From NCBI GenBank assembly GCA_026214975.1, contig CM047810.1, forward strand, positions 97,294,316 through 97,358,315: 64,000 nucleotides of DNA, in the 5' to 3' direction. The notes under the pieces were generated by a model. That model saw only the letters and a list, made by a program, of their open reading frames with translations, was not told the DNA's origin and did not search any database. Positions 1-9,927 of this stretch are shown here, in pieces; the stretch's first letter is position 1, and each line of letters begins with the position of its first letter. Both the position numbers and the translations under genes were made by a program. The stretch is from Gentiana macrophylla (lineage: Eukaryota > Streptophyta > Magnoliopsida > Gentianales > Gentianaceae).

Positions 1-440
1 CCCCATACATCGAAAACTTCGCATTCAAGAATGGGCTTAAGTGGCATTTCCATCCGACTACTCGCCGTCCCGGGTTCTCGCACCTATCACAACCTTTACA
101 AAAGGCTTCGCATCTTTAAACAGTCGGCCAAGTAGAATCCAAATTGAAGGATCTTTGCAACCGTCTTTGGTGTTCCATAGTGACCTCCGGTAGGACCGCT
201 ATGGCATTGTTCTAGGATATCCCACCGATCATGCTCAGAACACACCGTCGAAGCAACCCGCCTTTACTGCACTCAACAAATAAGGATCTTCCCATACGAG
301 ATATTTGAGATCAGAAAAGAACTTCTTCCTCTCCTGATACGTCATATCCTCTAAATGACCACTCGCTAAATAGTTGACGTAGTCGGCATACCACGGCCTA
401 ACCGTTTCAAGCTTCATCAATTGCTCACCGGAAAATCAAT
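1..440 (-). pseudogene. A1 integrase, N-terminal part (broken, cut by window edge)
   Basis: This is the N-terminal section of an Athila integrase, the enzyme that inserts retrotransposon cDNA. The segment at 235-420 reads PWYADYVNYLASG and KKFFSDLKYLVWEDPYL, the family's entry region. About 50 bases on, ILEQCHSGPTGGHYG supplies the two histidines of the HHCC zinc finger. After a frameshift near 120, MEMPLKPILECEVFDVWG at 1-57 is the segment just before the catalytic core. The DDE residues lie beyond base 1. At least two frameshifts make it a pseudogene. Confidence 0.85.
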
Positions 441-880
441 GCCTATATCATTGTGATTCTTCACCCTCATTTACTAAGCGAGATAAATGATCACCACAAT
501 ATTCTCACTACCTTTCTTATCTTTAATCACAAGGTCAAACTCTTGTAGAATTAAAATCCATCTAAGTAACCTTGGTTTGGCATCCGCTTTATCCATAAGG
601 TAGCGTAAAGTCGCATGATCTGTCCATACAATCACTTGAGAACCTAGAAGATAGCTTCTAAACTTGTCAATGGCAAAAACAACGACTAAGAATTCCTTCT
701 CGGTTGTGGTATAATTGCATTGAGCCGGGTTCAAGGTGCGGCTCGCATAATAAAAATGGGCTGAACCTTTTATCAACTCTTTGACCTAAAACGCACTCTA
801 CGGCATAATTAGAGGCATCACACATCAATTCGAAAGGCTTGGTCCAACAAAAGCTACTAAAATAGGGCATCGATAAGCTT
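441..880 (-). pseudogene. A1 RNase H domain (broken)
   Basis: Ribonuclease H of the A1 polyprotein, which degrades the RNA strand during reverse transcription. Two overlapping frames carry it. [19 protein letters not shown] (667-870) holds the first catalytic aspartate. [19 protein letters not shown] and [20 protein letters not shown] (474-776) hold the catalytic glutamate and the later aspartate. [20 protein letters not shown] closes the domain before integrase. A frameshift near 770 separates the halves. Confidence 0.85.
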
Positions 881-1815
881 GTCTTTCAGACAATTGAAAG
901 CTTCTTTGCACTTCGCATCGAACAAGAAATCTACATCATCTTTCAAAAGATTTGATAAAGGCTTGGCGATGGTAGAAAAGTCTCGAATAAACCGCCTGTA
1001 GAAGCCAACATGACCTAGAAAACCTCGTACCTCTTTCACTGTCTTAGGGTACGTCATCCTTTCAATGGCTTCGACCTTAGCCTTATCAACTTGAATACCA
1101 GCATTGGACACCTTATGTCCCAAAACGATTCCTTCGTCTACTAGAAAATGGCATTTTTCCCAGTTAAGCACCAGATTTTTCTCAACACACCGTTGGAGTA
1201 CCATATCTAGGTTCTTTAAGATTTCATCAAAGCTATCGCCGTAGACTGAGAAGTCATCCATGAAGACCTCCATGCACTGCTCCACAAGTCCATCAAAAAT
1301 GGCCAACATGCACCGTTGAAAAGTCGCGGGTGCATTGCATGAACCGAATGGCATTCTACTTAAAAGCAAAAGTACCAGGATGGACACGTAAACGTGGTCT
1401 TCTCTTGGTCATTTGGGTCGATGGCTATCCGGAAGTAACCAGAGTATCCATCGAGAAAACAATAATACTTGTGACCACTCGCCTTTTTCAATTAGTCGGT
1501 CAATGAAGGGTAAGGGAAAGTGGTCCTGGCAAGAACCTCATTAAGTCTACGATAGTCAATACGAGACTCAGAGCGATCCACGAGACGTAGGCAACTTCCT
1601 CCCTTTTTCATTCTTTTCACTCGTAATACCGCCTTCTTTGGCACAACTTGAGTAGGGCTGACCCACTCGCTATCGGCGATTGCATAGATGATTCCCATGT
1701 CGAGCCACTTTATAACCTCCTTCTTGACAACCTCTTGCATATGCGGATTCAACCTTCGCTGAGGTTGTCTTACCTTTTTAGCTCCTTCCTCCGTTCGGAT
1801 TTTATGCATGCATAT
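857..1815 (-). pseudogene. A1 reverse transcriptase (broken)
   Basis: The Athila RT is in two pieces. 1492-1809 carries the entry motif QRRLNPHMQEVVKKEVIKWL and EWVSPTQVVPKK. 857-1387 carries MPFGSCNAPATFQRCM, the active site VFMDDFSVYGDSF (MDDF encoded at 1250-1261) and the connection region VRGFLGHVGFYRRFIRDFS. Between them, 1388-1491 should encode the fingers and palm start but is frameshifted. The two catalytic aspartates of MDDF are intact, but the frame is not open across the domain. Confidence 0.9.
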
Positions 1816-2888
1816 GTCAGGCTGATTCCTCGGATATCACCCACTTGCCATCCGAACGTGAGGATATTCTTTAAAGCACTTCTATCACCGTGTGCTTCTT
1901 GCTCGTGGTCGAGTTTCAAGAAATGATCAAAGGCAATTTATCTCCATCCTTAAGAAAGATATACTTAAGGTGTTTCGAGCGGTTTGAGCTCTAAATCGTG
2001 AGGTGGTTGCTCAATACTAGACTTTAACGGGCCACCTTTCTCCTTATGAGCTTGAAGTGGTTGACAGTAGAACACCTCATCTTCCCGAGGCTCAACCCCA
2101 GAAAGGTACTGGATCAAATCATCCATCGGAATCCTCCGGTCAACACTTGCTTCCTTTTTCTTGTGATCGATCATTTTTCTTAACTCTTCATCTTTAAGCT
2201 CTTCTGCCAGCTCTTCCCAATCATCTACTTCCCAATGAGTAGCTTCTCTCCAAAACTCTACCTCGTCCCAACTACCCATCAGAGCTTCTTCTACACCAGG
2301 GATGAAGTCTTCCTGACTTAGTTCTTTGAAATTATCGTTTGTTGCGGGGCATCTCCATGCTTCCAACTCAATAACAGGCTCAGTGTGAGCGAGGGAAGAT
2401 GACTCGTCAATGCCTACGGCTTGAAATGAATTAGAAGATGGTCCGCATTCACCGGATCCTCAATGTCCATGACTTCAAAAACACCTATCTCTCACAACTC
2501 CTCTCGCTTCTTCAAAGTAGGCATCTTTTTCGTCCTCATAGATAGCTTCGACAAACGATATTTCATCAATTACGGCTCTTTCGTGGATGTGTCCCTCGTG
2601 TGAAGGTGACGGATGTGTCACCGACTCTAAGAGTAATCTGTCCTTTGCGTAAGTCGATGAGGCGTTAGAAGTGTCCAAAAGGTTCGGCCTAGAATTAGAG
2701 GCATCTCCTTATCGTGTGGATAGTCTAGAATAACCCGGTCGGTAGGGAAGACTAAATGTTCAACTTGAAGGAGAACATTAGCTACACAACCGGTTTGCAG
2801 ATCTGACTAGATTTGTCTACCATCCGAAGAGAAATGGGGCGTTCGCATTCTTTTGTCTAGCCCGAGCTTTTGCATACGTTTAATGGCA
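1816..2888 (-). pseudogene. A1 protease-RT linker (acidic)
   Basis: Spacer between protease and RT. The longest open stretch, 1965-2366 (133 aa), is strongly acidic (WEVDDWEELAEELKDEEL) and ends ELKPLETP, matching the LELKPL signature seen just before Athila RT. The equivalent in element B at about 16670-16740 reads similarly. 2475-2678 is a second open piece without recognisable motifs. Bases 1820-1964 continue as a frameshifted pre-RT segment. Confidence 0.6.
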
Positions 2889-3133
2889 TCACATTAATAG
2901 AGGCCCCGAGTCGCATAATACATTTTCGAACAAATGGCCTTCGATCTCACAGAGATTGAAGGTCCGCCAGTGGTCACCTCGCTTAACAAAGAATTTTCGT
3001 GAAACCATCGCGCAATCCTCGCGAAGCACTTCTTCACCATCCTGAAGAAGCTTTCTCTTGCTCCCCACGAATTCTTTAAGATACTTAGTACATTTAGGCA
3101 TTTCGCACAATACCTCATTAAGGGCATACTCAC
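2889..3133 (-). pseudogene. A1 aspartic protease (fragment)
   Basis: Two overlapping frames carry the Athila protease start: EMPKCTKYLKEFVGSKRKL (pre-protease), then a segment ending NVLCDSGP. This corresponds to the family pattern CDLGASINLM, whose aspartate is catalytic. The frame breaks just after the active site, so the flap and C-terminal half are not readable. Element B shows the same region more completely at 16000-16357. Confidence 0.75.
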
Positions 3134-5018
3134 TTTAGTGTCCTAAGTATCCTCCTCACTCCAAAGATACTTTGCTTGTCGTTAGTGAGGGCTTTCTTTC
3201 CTTTTGGTGGATAAGGAAGGGCTTTATCATTCCACTGAGCTGATTCTTTATCGCCTCATCCTCCCTATCCTTCCATCTCACAAACTTTTCTTCCTTTTTC
3301 TTAGTCGTGGTACAGCCTCCCGACTCTCCTTCCTTTCCTCTTCATCGAAATCATTGTCGCCCTCCGAAGAATTGTCACCGAGCTCCTCCTCATCGCTGCT
3401 TTCTTGGCATGTGATTCGATTTCCCTCCCGAACTTATGGCGTCGGGAGGGGGGCTACTCGCTTCCGACATCTTGCCGGGTCCAGCCTTCTTACCACTTCT
3501 CAAAGTTACTTCGCTTCAACTCCTCTTCTTGCCCATACTCCCACCGAGGTGTAATGGCAAAGTGCAAACATTCACATCGCCTTTGGTTTCTCTCGGTATA
3601 ACTCGGAAGTTTACCGTGAGGTCCGCTTGCTTGCCGGTCCGCCATTTGACCAACTTGTCTCTCAATTGCTTTAACACTAGTAGACGAGTCTTCACATGTC
3701 TACCAAATCATCGAATTTGTGTTGAGGACACATGAGGTGGTATGATTATTGTTGTTCCGAGTTTGATTCCACCACCTTGAGGCCTTTGGGAGTTCTCGAA
3801 TCGGCCTATGATAGTTCGAGTTGAAAGAATTCGAATTTGAAGGGCTAGGTGGTAACTTGGCTTGATTGAAGTTTTGTCTTTGAAATCCTGAATAGTTCTG
3901 GTTCTGGTTGAAGTTTCGGAAGGGTTGGTTTTGATTATCCATTAAGTTTACTTCTTCCGTTATCTCGCCTCCTGCTGTTTCCAAGATGGTTCACCTCAGA
4001 AGGCTGCATCTGAAGATTGGCCAGCTGCTTGCTTATCGATTCCATCCGAGCAACCAACACCGTGTATCGTGATTGCTTGCAGTGCCTTCTTTCTTAACAA
4101 TATTGGTCTTCTTAGAGTCGACCACATGTTGTTCTTGGCAATTGTCTCGGCTACTCAGTAGCGCCTCATCACCTCCCCTAAGAAGGATCCATGAGTCAGG
4201 AGTCAAGATAGTCTCTATTAGGTTGAGAGACACCTCAGAAAAACAGCCTCCAACAACTCATGTCCGTCATATCCGTGATTGGGGCATTTCTCATCAACAG
4301 ATTTAATCTCTCCCAAGCCTTGCCAACAGCCTCATCCTCCATATGCTCAAACGTAGCTATTTCCCGTTTCATCTCCATAATCTTGCCTGGTGAAACCCAC
4401 TTAAGAGCGAAGGCTCTTTTGACATCATTCCATGTATGGAGAGAATGATGTGCTAATGACTTAAACCATCTGCTTGCTTCACCTTTCAAAGCAAAAGGAA
4501 ATAGCTTTAACTTTACGATCTCGAATCAACACCAGATAATGGCACGCTTCACATTTGTACGAATGTAGACAAGAAGTCGTATGGTCTTCTTGAGCAAAGC
4601 CATGGAAAGAGCTATTTTGGACTAGTGCAACTACTCCATTTTTAAGGTCGAAATTTACTCCCCCCATACCAGGTGGACGAATAGGTCTATGTCCCTCGAG
4701 AAAATCTTGATTAAGATATGGAGTGTAGGGGTCCCGGTTTAACTGATTAAGTCGGTTTTGGCGGAATTGTTGAAGTTGTTGATTTATGCCACTTGCCGAT
4801 TCTGCTTTATTGTTCTGCAGAGCTTGCATTTGTTGAAGGAGTAAATTTAATCGAGCTTGGGGTCGATTTGGAATTGGTGGATCTTGATCCGCCATTTTGT
4901 CCAAATCGAGGAGAAGCCTTCTTCTAAGGATAGATCGTTCGTGCTCGTGGATCAAAGATCGAAGTCCCTTCTTACTTCTCGTTTGCATAAACCGTAAGAA
5001 AGGAAAGGAAGAAATCAA
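3134..5018 (-). pseudogene. A1 gag (broken)
   Basis: Capsid/nucleocapsid precursor. A likely start is the Met of MADQDPPIPNRPQARL near 4895. RPIRPPGMGGVNFDLKNG (4479-5018) leads to the conserved capsid helix KGEASRWFKSLAHHSLHTW (4235-4489), which has the W-F-SL-P/HHS-TW pattern of Athila gag. Downstream, 3700-3984 is an Asn/Gln-rich tail (NQNQPFRNFNQNQNYSGF). Around 3320-3400 a minus-strand frame without a Met is highly acidic (DEEELGDNSSEGDNDFDE). No clear CCHC knuckle is seen. Several frameshifts. Confidence 0.8.
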
Positions 5019-5525
5019 CCTTAGGGTTGATTAGAACAAAGTTTAGAAAAAGATTAGATGGTTTAGAGGAGAAAAGAAGAAGAAAAAGAAGTGATGATTT
5101 GAGAGATCGAATCAAGCGCCCAGTATGAATGGACGTTCGTTCGAATCGAACGCTCGTTGAGATGAATGAACGCTCGTTCGTAAGACGTAATTGAGGTGGG
5201 CGGGCGTTCAAGTTATCGAACGCTTTCGTTCAACTACGAAAACCTAAAAAACTAGAAAAACACTAAGACGGAAAAAAACGTGTTGAAATCTTCTAGGCCA
5301 AAATGGAGATGAAAACAGTGGATTTTGACCTCGAAAACGCACTCGAACGGCCTCTACGGCGGTTCACCACGTCGTCGGCGTCGGAACGAGCTTTCCGAAT
5401 TGGGGTCCTGCGTTCCAAACGGACACTCGAGCCGAAAGTTATGGCCAAAATACTACTGCGTGCTAAAAACGACCCCTTTTGACACAGAAAACTGTCCTAT
5501 GAAGAATCCGACAACCGTTACCGAC
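5019..5525 (-). other. A1 untranslated leader
   Basis: Sequence between gag and the PBS, with no convincing ORF. It contains a paired palindrome (5148-5179, listed separately) and several other GAACG/CGTTC fragments between 5131 and 5230, an unusual local density of CG in otherwise AT-rich DNA. Confidence 0.7.
5148..5179. promoter_or_regulatory. Paired palindrome GAACGCTCGTTC in A1 leader
   Basis: GAACGCTCGTTG at 5148-5159 and GAACGCTCGTTC at 5168-5179 are near-palindromes with a 2-base centre. Their centres are 20 bp apart. The function is unknown. The layout matches paired palindromes in A1, A2 and B. Confidence 0.5.
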
Positions 5526-5543
5526 TCCCCGGCAACGGCGCCA
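5526..5543 (-). other. A1 primer binding site, tRNA-Asp
   Basis: The minus strand reads TGGCGCCGTTGCCGGGGA, complementary to the 3' end of plant tRNA-Asp. A six-base spacer (AGTTTT) separates it from the LTR end at 5550, the arrangement also seen at 9903-9909 for A2. This fixes the element's orientation and the LTR boundary. Confidence 0.9.
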
Positions 5544-6430
5544 AAAACTTGTTCGGTAAAAACTAGTTTTAAATTTATAACCGAAACACCCCAAGTATAA
5601 GGATCGTAGTATAGGATGTTAACGGGTCGTCCTAAGGGAGTGGAATGTTTATCGGATCAAGGAACAATTATTCTATCGATTATGTCACAATTATTAACTA
5701 AACTAGGGTTTAAACTAATTATGAACAAGTAAAACGATTTATGAACAGTAACTTCGATGAATAGTAAACTGGAAAAAATTAACAATTAACAACTAGAATT
5801 TAAAACAACTAACTTAGCAATCAACGATTTATACTAATGATTCGATTTATCAAGTAATTAAAACAACGGCAAGGCAACGGGAATCCACCAATCAACCAAC
5901 CCAACCCCAACTAGACGGCAAGCTAAAGATATAATTTTTAGTAACGATCAATCACGAATTCGATTAAATTTCTCTAAGCGAATTCTAGGGTTTCGCTTTT
6001 TTTCAAGTAAAACAAAACGACATACAAAACACGATCACGAGATTATTTCTAATACTCTCACTCAAATAATTATAAACGATCTCTCGAATTATAATTAAGT
6101 GCATCAATTGAAAAGATCACAACTTTGAACAATATTCTCATATAAATTCAAATCAAACGATAGCTCCATCGATCTCTCGATTCAATAAAACATAAACAAT
6201 ATAACAATATCTAATTGATGAAAAACCATAAATTAACTCACTAAAGATGTAGCTAAAAATCCTCTAATTGGTGTGGTTGTTGATTGGTTTCATCCGTTGT
6301 CCTACCGCAAGATGCTTAGCCTTCAATCATCTTCAACTCCCAAGCAAGATTGAAAGAAAGAAACTCATATTTTTATTTGATGTGGTGCTTTTCCGTGTGT
6401 AAAATTACGTGTTCTTTCTCTCCGCATGGA

Positions 6431-6550
6431 TGCTCCTTTTATAGGGATCGTGGCCGACATAGGAAGATCTAGAAGATAACTATGCGAAAATCCACCGACC
6501 TACCGAGCCGACACGTTCGGTCGACCGAGTGTCATGGCTCGGTCGACCGA
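6431..6550 (-). promoter_or_regulatory. A1 LTR promoter copy 1: paired TCGGTCGACCGA plus TATA
   Basis: TCGGTCGACCGA occurs at 6517-6528 and 6539-6550, centres 22 bp apart. With its flanks the pair forms an inverted repeat with an 8-base loop (TGTCATGG). On the minus strand a TATAAAAGG box follows about 80 bp downstream. The position in the LTR suggests U3 enhancer and core promoter. The protein that would bind is unknown. Confidence 0.6.
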
Positions 6551-6646
6551 ACCTACCAAATGCCCGTGTTCACACTGTGCTTCGTATAACGTGTCCCCTA
6601 CTTCACTCTTGCGATCTGATCTGATTTATCCTCTCTTCAATGCGAA

Positions 6647-6708
6647 CCTTATACTTGGGGTGTTCCGGTAAAATAAATTTAAAACAAGTTTTATCGAACA
6701 AGTTTTTG
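6647..6708 (+). repeat. Inverted copy of the A1 LTR terminus
   Basis: About 60 bp here match the reverse complement of 5542-5602: the LTR 3' end (CTTATACTTGGGGTGTT ... CGAACA) plus the AGTTTTTG bases that normally lie between LTR and PBS. It sits inverted between two direct copies of LTR sequence. By eye about ten positions differ between the two versions. Confidence 0.75.
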
Positions 6709-7417
6709 TACTAATGATTCGATTTATCAAGTAATTAAAAGAACAGTAGAACGACACGAATCCACCAAACAATCACCACCCAACCAAGTCATGAATTGAA
6801 TTATATTTCTTGGTATGATCTAACCTAAATTCGATCTAGTTTCCTTAATCAAATTTACTTAGCTTTCGTTTTCTTTCTCAAGTAAAACAAAATTAACAAT
6901 TTAAGAACATGATCACGAGTTCGTCTCCGAATCTCCTACCCAATTAACAATAAACAATCTCTTGAATTAACATTAATCGTGTCAAAAGAAAGGTTCTCAT
7001 ATGAATATAATTCTCATTATAATTCAAACAAATAACTGTTTCATCAATCTTTCGATCTAACAAAACAAAACATTCAAAGCGTTCAATTGATAAAGAAATT
7101 ACAATTCAAACTCACGAAATAATTGCTATTGGAACATCCCTTGGTTGTGATGGTGTTGAATTGGCTTCATCCCGTTGTCCTATCATGAATCGCTTAGCCT
7201 TCATCATCCTTGATCTCCAAGAATAAATTGAAGAGAAAAGACTCATCTTTTGTATGATAAAGTGCGGCTGCCCTCTAGGGTTTTTTGCGGGTGTAATTTG
7301 TATGATGTTGTGTTCTTTCTCTCCGCATGGATGCTGTTTTTATAGGGATCGTGGCCGACATAGGAAGATCTAGAAGATAACGATGCGAAAATCCACCGAC
7401 CTACCGAGCCGACACGT

Positions 7418-7451
7418 TCGGTCGACCGAGTGTCATGGCTCGGTCGACCGA
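7418..7451. promoter_or_regulatory. Paired palindrome copy 2 (A1 LTR)
   Basis: TCGGTCGACCGA at 7418-7429 and 7440-7451, centre spacing 22 bp, the same eight-base spacer as copy 1. A TATA-like CTGTTTTTATAGGG on the plus strand near 7330 gives a minus-strand CCCTATAAAAAC box. Confidence 0.6.
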
Positions 7452-7831
7452 GCCTACCAAATGCCCGTGTTCACACTGTGCTTCGTATAACGTGTTCCTC
7501 ACTTCACTCTTTCGATCAGATTTGATTTATCCTTCTTTAATTGCTCCGAATATCTTCTTTATTTCTTGAGATTCTTTTGATTGAATAATATTTATCTTCC
7601 CAAAATAAAATCCAAATGATTGAATGAAATTGATCCTCTTGATTAAATAATATCACCCCCTGCATTTCTTTATTTTCTGCAAAATGTTGTTACACCAAGT
7701 CATCGAATAATAATAATAATAAAAATGTGCAACAAAAATAACAATTAAACCCATAATTTCCTCATAATTAAATTATAATTCCTCAATAACCATTATAGGA
7801 ATTTAACGGTTAAAACACGCTTTTCTCACGT

Positions 7832-7865
7832 TCGGTCGACCGAGTGTCATGGCTCGGTCGACCGA
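7832..7865. promoter_or_regulatory. Paired palindrome copy 3 (A1 LTR)
   Basis: TCGGTCGACCGA at 7832-7843 and 7854-7865, centre spacing 22 bp. It arose through the 414-bp tandem duplication and lacks the TATA region on its plus-strand left side. Confidence 0.6.
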
Positions 7866-8315
7866 ACCTACCAAATGCCCGTGTTCACACTGTGCTTCGT
7901 ATAACGTGTCCCCTACTTCACTCTTGCGATCTGATCTGATTTATCCTCTCTTCAATGCTCCGATTTTCTTCTTTATTTCTTGAGATTCTTTTGATTGAAT
8001 AATATTTATCTTCCCAAAATAAAATCCAAATGATTGAATGAAATTGATCCTCTTGATTAAATAATATCACCCCCTGCATTTCTTTATTTCCTGCAAAATG
8101 TTGTTACACCAAGTCATCGAATAATAATAATAATAAAAATGTGTAACAAAAATAACAATTAAACCCATAATTTCCTCATAATTAAATTATAATTCCTCAA
8201 TAACCATTATAGGAATTTAACGGTTAAAACACGCTTTTCTCATTTATTTCCCTTAAAAATAAGGTAAATTGTTTAGGGATTAAGCCCGAAAATATAGTAA
8301 AATTTACCCTAAACA

Positions 8316-9565
8316 ACGCCATGCAACAACCTAGTACCCTTTGCCCGGTTCAATAGTCCGTCTTTAAGGATTTAATCGACCGAAACAAGATAAACACTCT
8401 GTGAGCCGCTCGATTTACACCGACAAACCTCGTTACCCAATCGATCTAAACAACTCAGTCAATTGTAGATAACGATCTTAAAACCCATTTCCCACACCCC
8501 CATAACATACATTTATAAAAGTGGTGTGTGAGTTCATGAACTAGGTGTACAAGCTAATTCAAGCATTAAGAAAAGTTTTAAGACATGAATTCATCGATAT
8601 AACAAGAATTAAACACTACCCATTCCCAATTTCATCAATTAGAGGTAATTTCTTCAATTATCACATGATTTAGCTATGTAGTAATTAGCTACTCATTACA
8701 ACTACAAAAGCAAGAATCAAACAAGAAATTAAACCCATGAAATGAGAGGAAAACGAAATCAATTACCAAAAAAGCAGAGATTTGATGTTCTCCAAGCTTC
8801 AACAACACCCATGTCACTTTGGGAAGAAGAAGATCCAAAACACACCAAAATCCAAGAGTTGAGCTAAGAATCTAAGCTAATTTGAGCTTAATCTAAGTAA
8901 ATTAGGTGTAAAAATTAATCTAAGGGTGAGGGGAAGAAGACAATGGTGACTAAGGGTTTTGGGAAAATGGGAGATTTTAGACAATCTAGCTTAGATTTTA
9001 GATAAAGCTTCTTCTCTAATCTTGGATTTTCTGATTTTGGGCATTCTTCTTCACCAATTGACATGGGTGTTGAAAAAGCTTGATGTAAACTCCGATTCTC
9101 CACGATTTTGGTAATTAATTTCAGTTCCTCTTTCATTTATGGCTTTAATTCGATCTTTGATTGTTGTTTTTAGTTTTATTATGAGTAGCTAAAATTACTA
9201 CATAGCTAAATCATGTGATAATTGAAGAAATTACCCTCTAATTGATGAAATTGGGAATGGGTAGTGTTTAATTGTTGTTATATCGATGAATTCATGTCTT
9301 AAAACTTTTTCTTAATGCTTGAATTAGCTTGTACACCTAGTTCATGAACTCACACACCACTTTTATAAATGTATGTTGCGAAGGGGTGTGGGAAATGGGT
9401 TTTAAGATCGTTATCTACAATTGACTGAGTTGTTTAGATTGATTAGGGAGTGAGGTTCAATCGGTTGTGAAATCGGGCAACTCTAGCGTGTTAATCTTGT
9501 TTCGGTCGATTAAATCCTTAAAGGATTTGCTGAACCGGGCAAAGGGTGTTGGATTGTTGCATGGC
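8316..9565. repeat. Large foldback: two LTR copies head to head
   Basis: The left arm (8316-about 8895) and right arm (about 8975-9565) are inverted copies, roughly 85% alike by eye, separated by about 80 bp. Shared landmarks: TTGCATGGCGT / ACGCCATGCAA at the outer ends, CATGAACTCACACACCACTT, and ACACCCATGTCA near the centre. The right arm runs into A2's LTR and PBS, so both arms are probably LTRs of one family. The left arm stops exactly where A1 starts, so A1 inserted into it. Confidence 0.8.
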
Positions 9566-9902
9566 GTCTTACACTAGCTTAGGAGTTTGCATCCATGAAT
9601 GAGTCGATATAAGTAGAGGTTGGTAGGTTGGTTAATCCCATTCCCGAGCTAATCGATTGGAGGGGTGAAAGTAATCAATTGGATCATAGTTTGGCTATGT
9701 CTCTTTCTCTCTTTAGTATCTTTAGTTTATGCTTTGTTTTAGTGTAATTAAACTTGAAATATCTTGGTTGACCTAAACTAAGTCCAAAAACGGCTTTGAT
9801 ACTCGATTGATTCCTCATGGGATACGACCTTGCTCGCTACTATAGTGCATCCGACTCGGTACACTGCCGATTAAAGTTGGACTGTCACTATTTTGGCCAT
9901 CA
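8975..9902 (+). repeat. A2 5' LTR (plus strand, start uncertain)
   Basis: The LTR ends GGCCATCA at 9902, seven bases before a tRNA-Asp PBS. The inner boundary is not defined: I take the inner edge of the right foldback arm. It has no paired palindromes. TTTTATAAATG near 9361 is a possible TATA box. An ORF of 73 aa on the minus strand (8915-9136) has no recognisable motif. Confidence 0.6.
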
Positions 9903-9909
9903 AGTTTTC

Positions 9910-9927
9910 TGGCGCCGTTGCCGGGGA
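9910..9927 (+). other. A2 primer binding site, tRNA-Asp
   Basis: TGGCGCCGTTGCCGGGGA on the plus strand, the same PBS as A1 but in opposite orientation, after the spacer AGTTTTC. Confidence 0.9.

Larger units (their letters stand above)
7415..8242. repeat. 414-bp tandem duplication in A1 LTR
   Basis: Unit 7415-7828 is repeated at 7829-8242. Both start CGTTCGGTCGACCGAG and end CACGCTTTTCTCA, and share an (AAT)n tract (about 7709 and 8121). The copies differ at few positions by eye, so the duplication is recent relative to the 5832/6709 pair. Confidence 0.8.
1..8315 (-). mobile_element. Element A1: Athila-like Ty3 retrotransposon, truncated by window edge
   Basis: On the minus strand the domains run gag, protease, RT, RNase H, integrase. 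A PBS for tRNA-Asp lies at 5526-5543 and the 5' LTR beyond it. The RT and integrase wording (LNPHMQEVVKKEVIKWLDMG, MPFG-CNAPATFQRCM, MDDFSVYGDSF) is that of the Athila clade. The integrase core and 3' LTR lie left of base 1. Every domain is frameshifted. The right end is placed at 8315 because the LTR there begins TGTTTAGGG on the minus strand and the older foldback arm resumes at 8316, so the predicted TSD is ACGCC. Confidence 0.85.
5550..8315 (-). repeat. A1 5' LTR, compound and internally duplicated
   Basis: On the minus strand the LTR ends ...CCGAACA at 5550 and begins TGTTTAGGG at 8315. It is about 2.77 kb because segments are repeated: 5832-6643 and 6709-7500 are diverged copies, and 7415-7828 is tandemly repeated at 7829-8242. 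A minus-strand TATA box (TATAAAAG, about 6432-6441; repeated near 7335) lies about 80 bp downstream of paired palindromes. A simple duplicated LTR or a recombinant of two neighbouring LTRs would both fit. Confidence 0.7.

Noticed and set aside
5526..5547. tRNA-Asp-like 3' end (CCCCGGCAACGGCGCCA)
   Set aside because: No cloverleaf around it. Position and spacing fit a retrotransposon PBS.
6517..7865. CRISPR-like array of TCGGTCGACCGA
   Set aside because: Pairs lie within LTR copies hundreds of bases apart, with no spacer/repeat periodicity, and the sequence is plant retrotransposon.
8269..8316. Possible interstitial telomere repeat (TTTAGGG / CCCTAAA)
   Set aside because: Only one unit on each strand. 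It is better explained as the A1 LTR terminus and its small hairpin.
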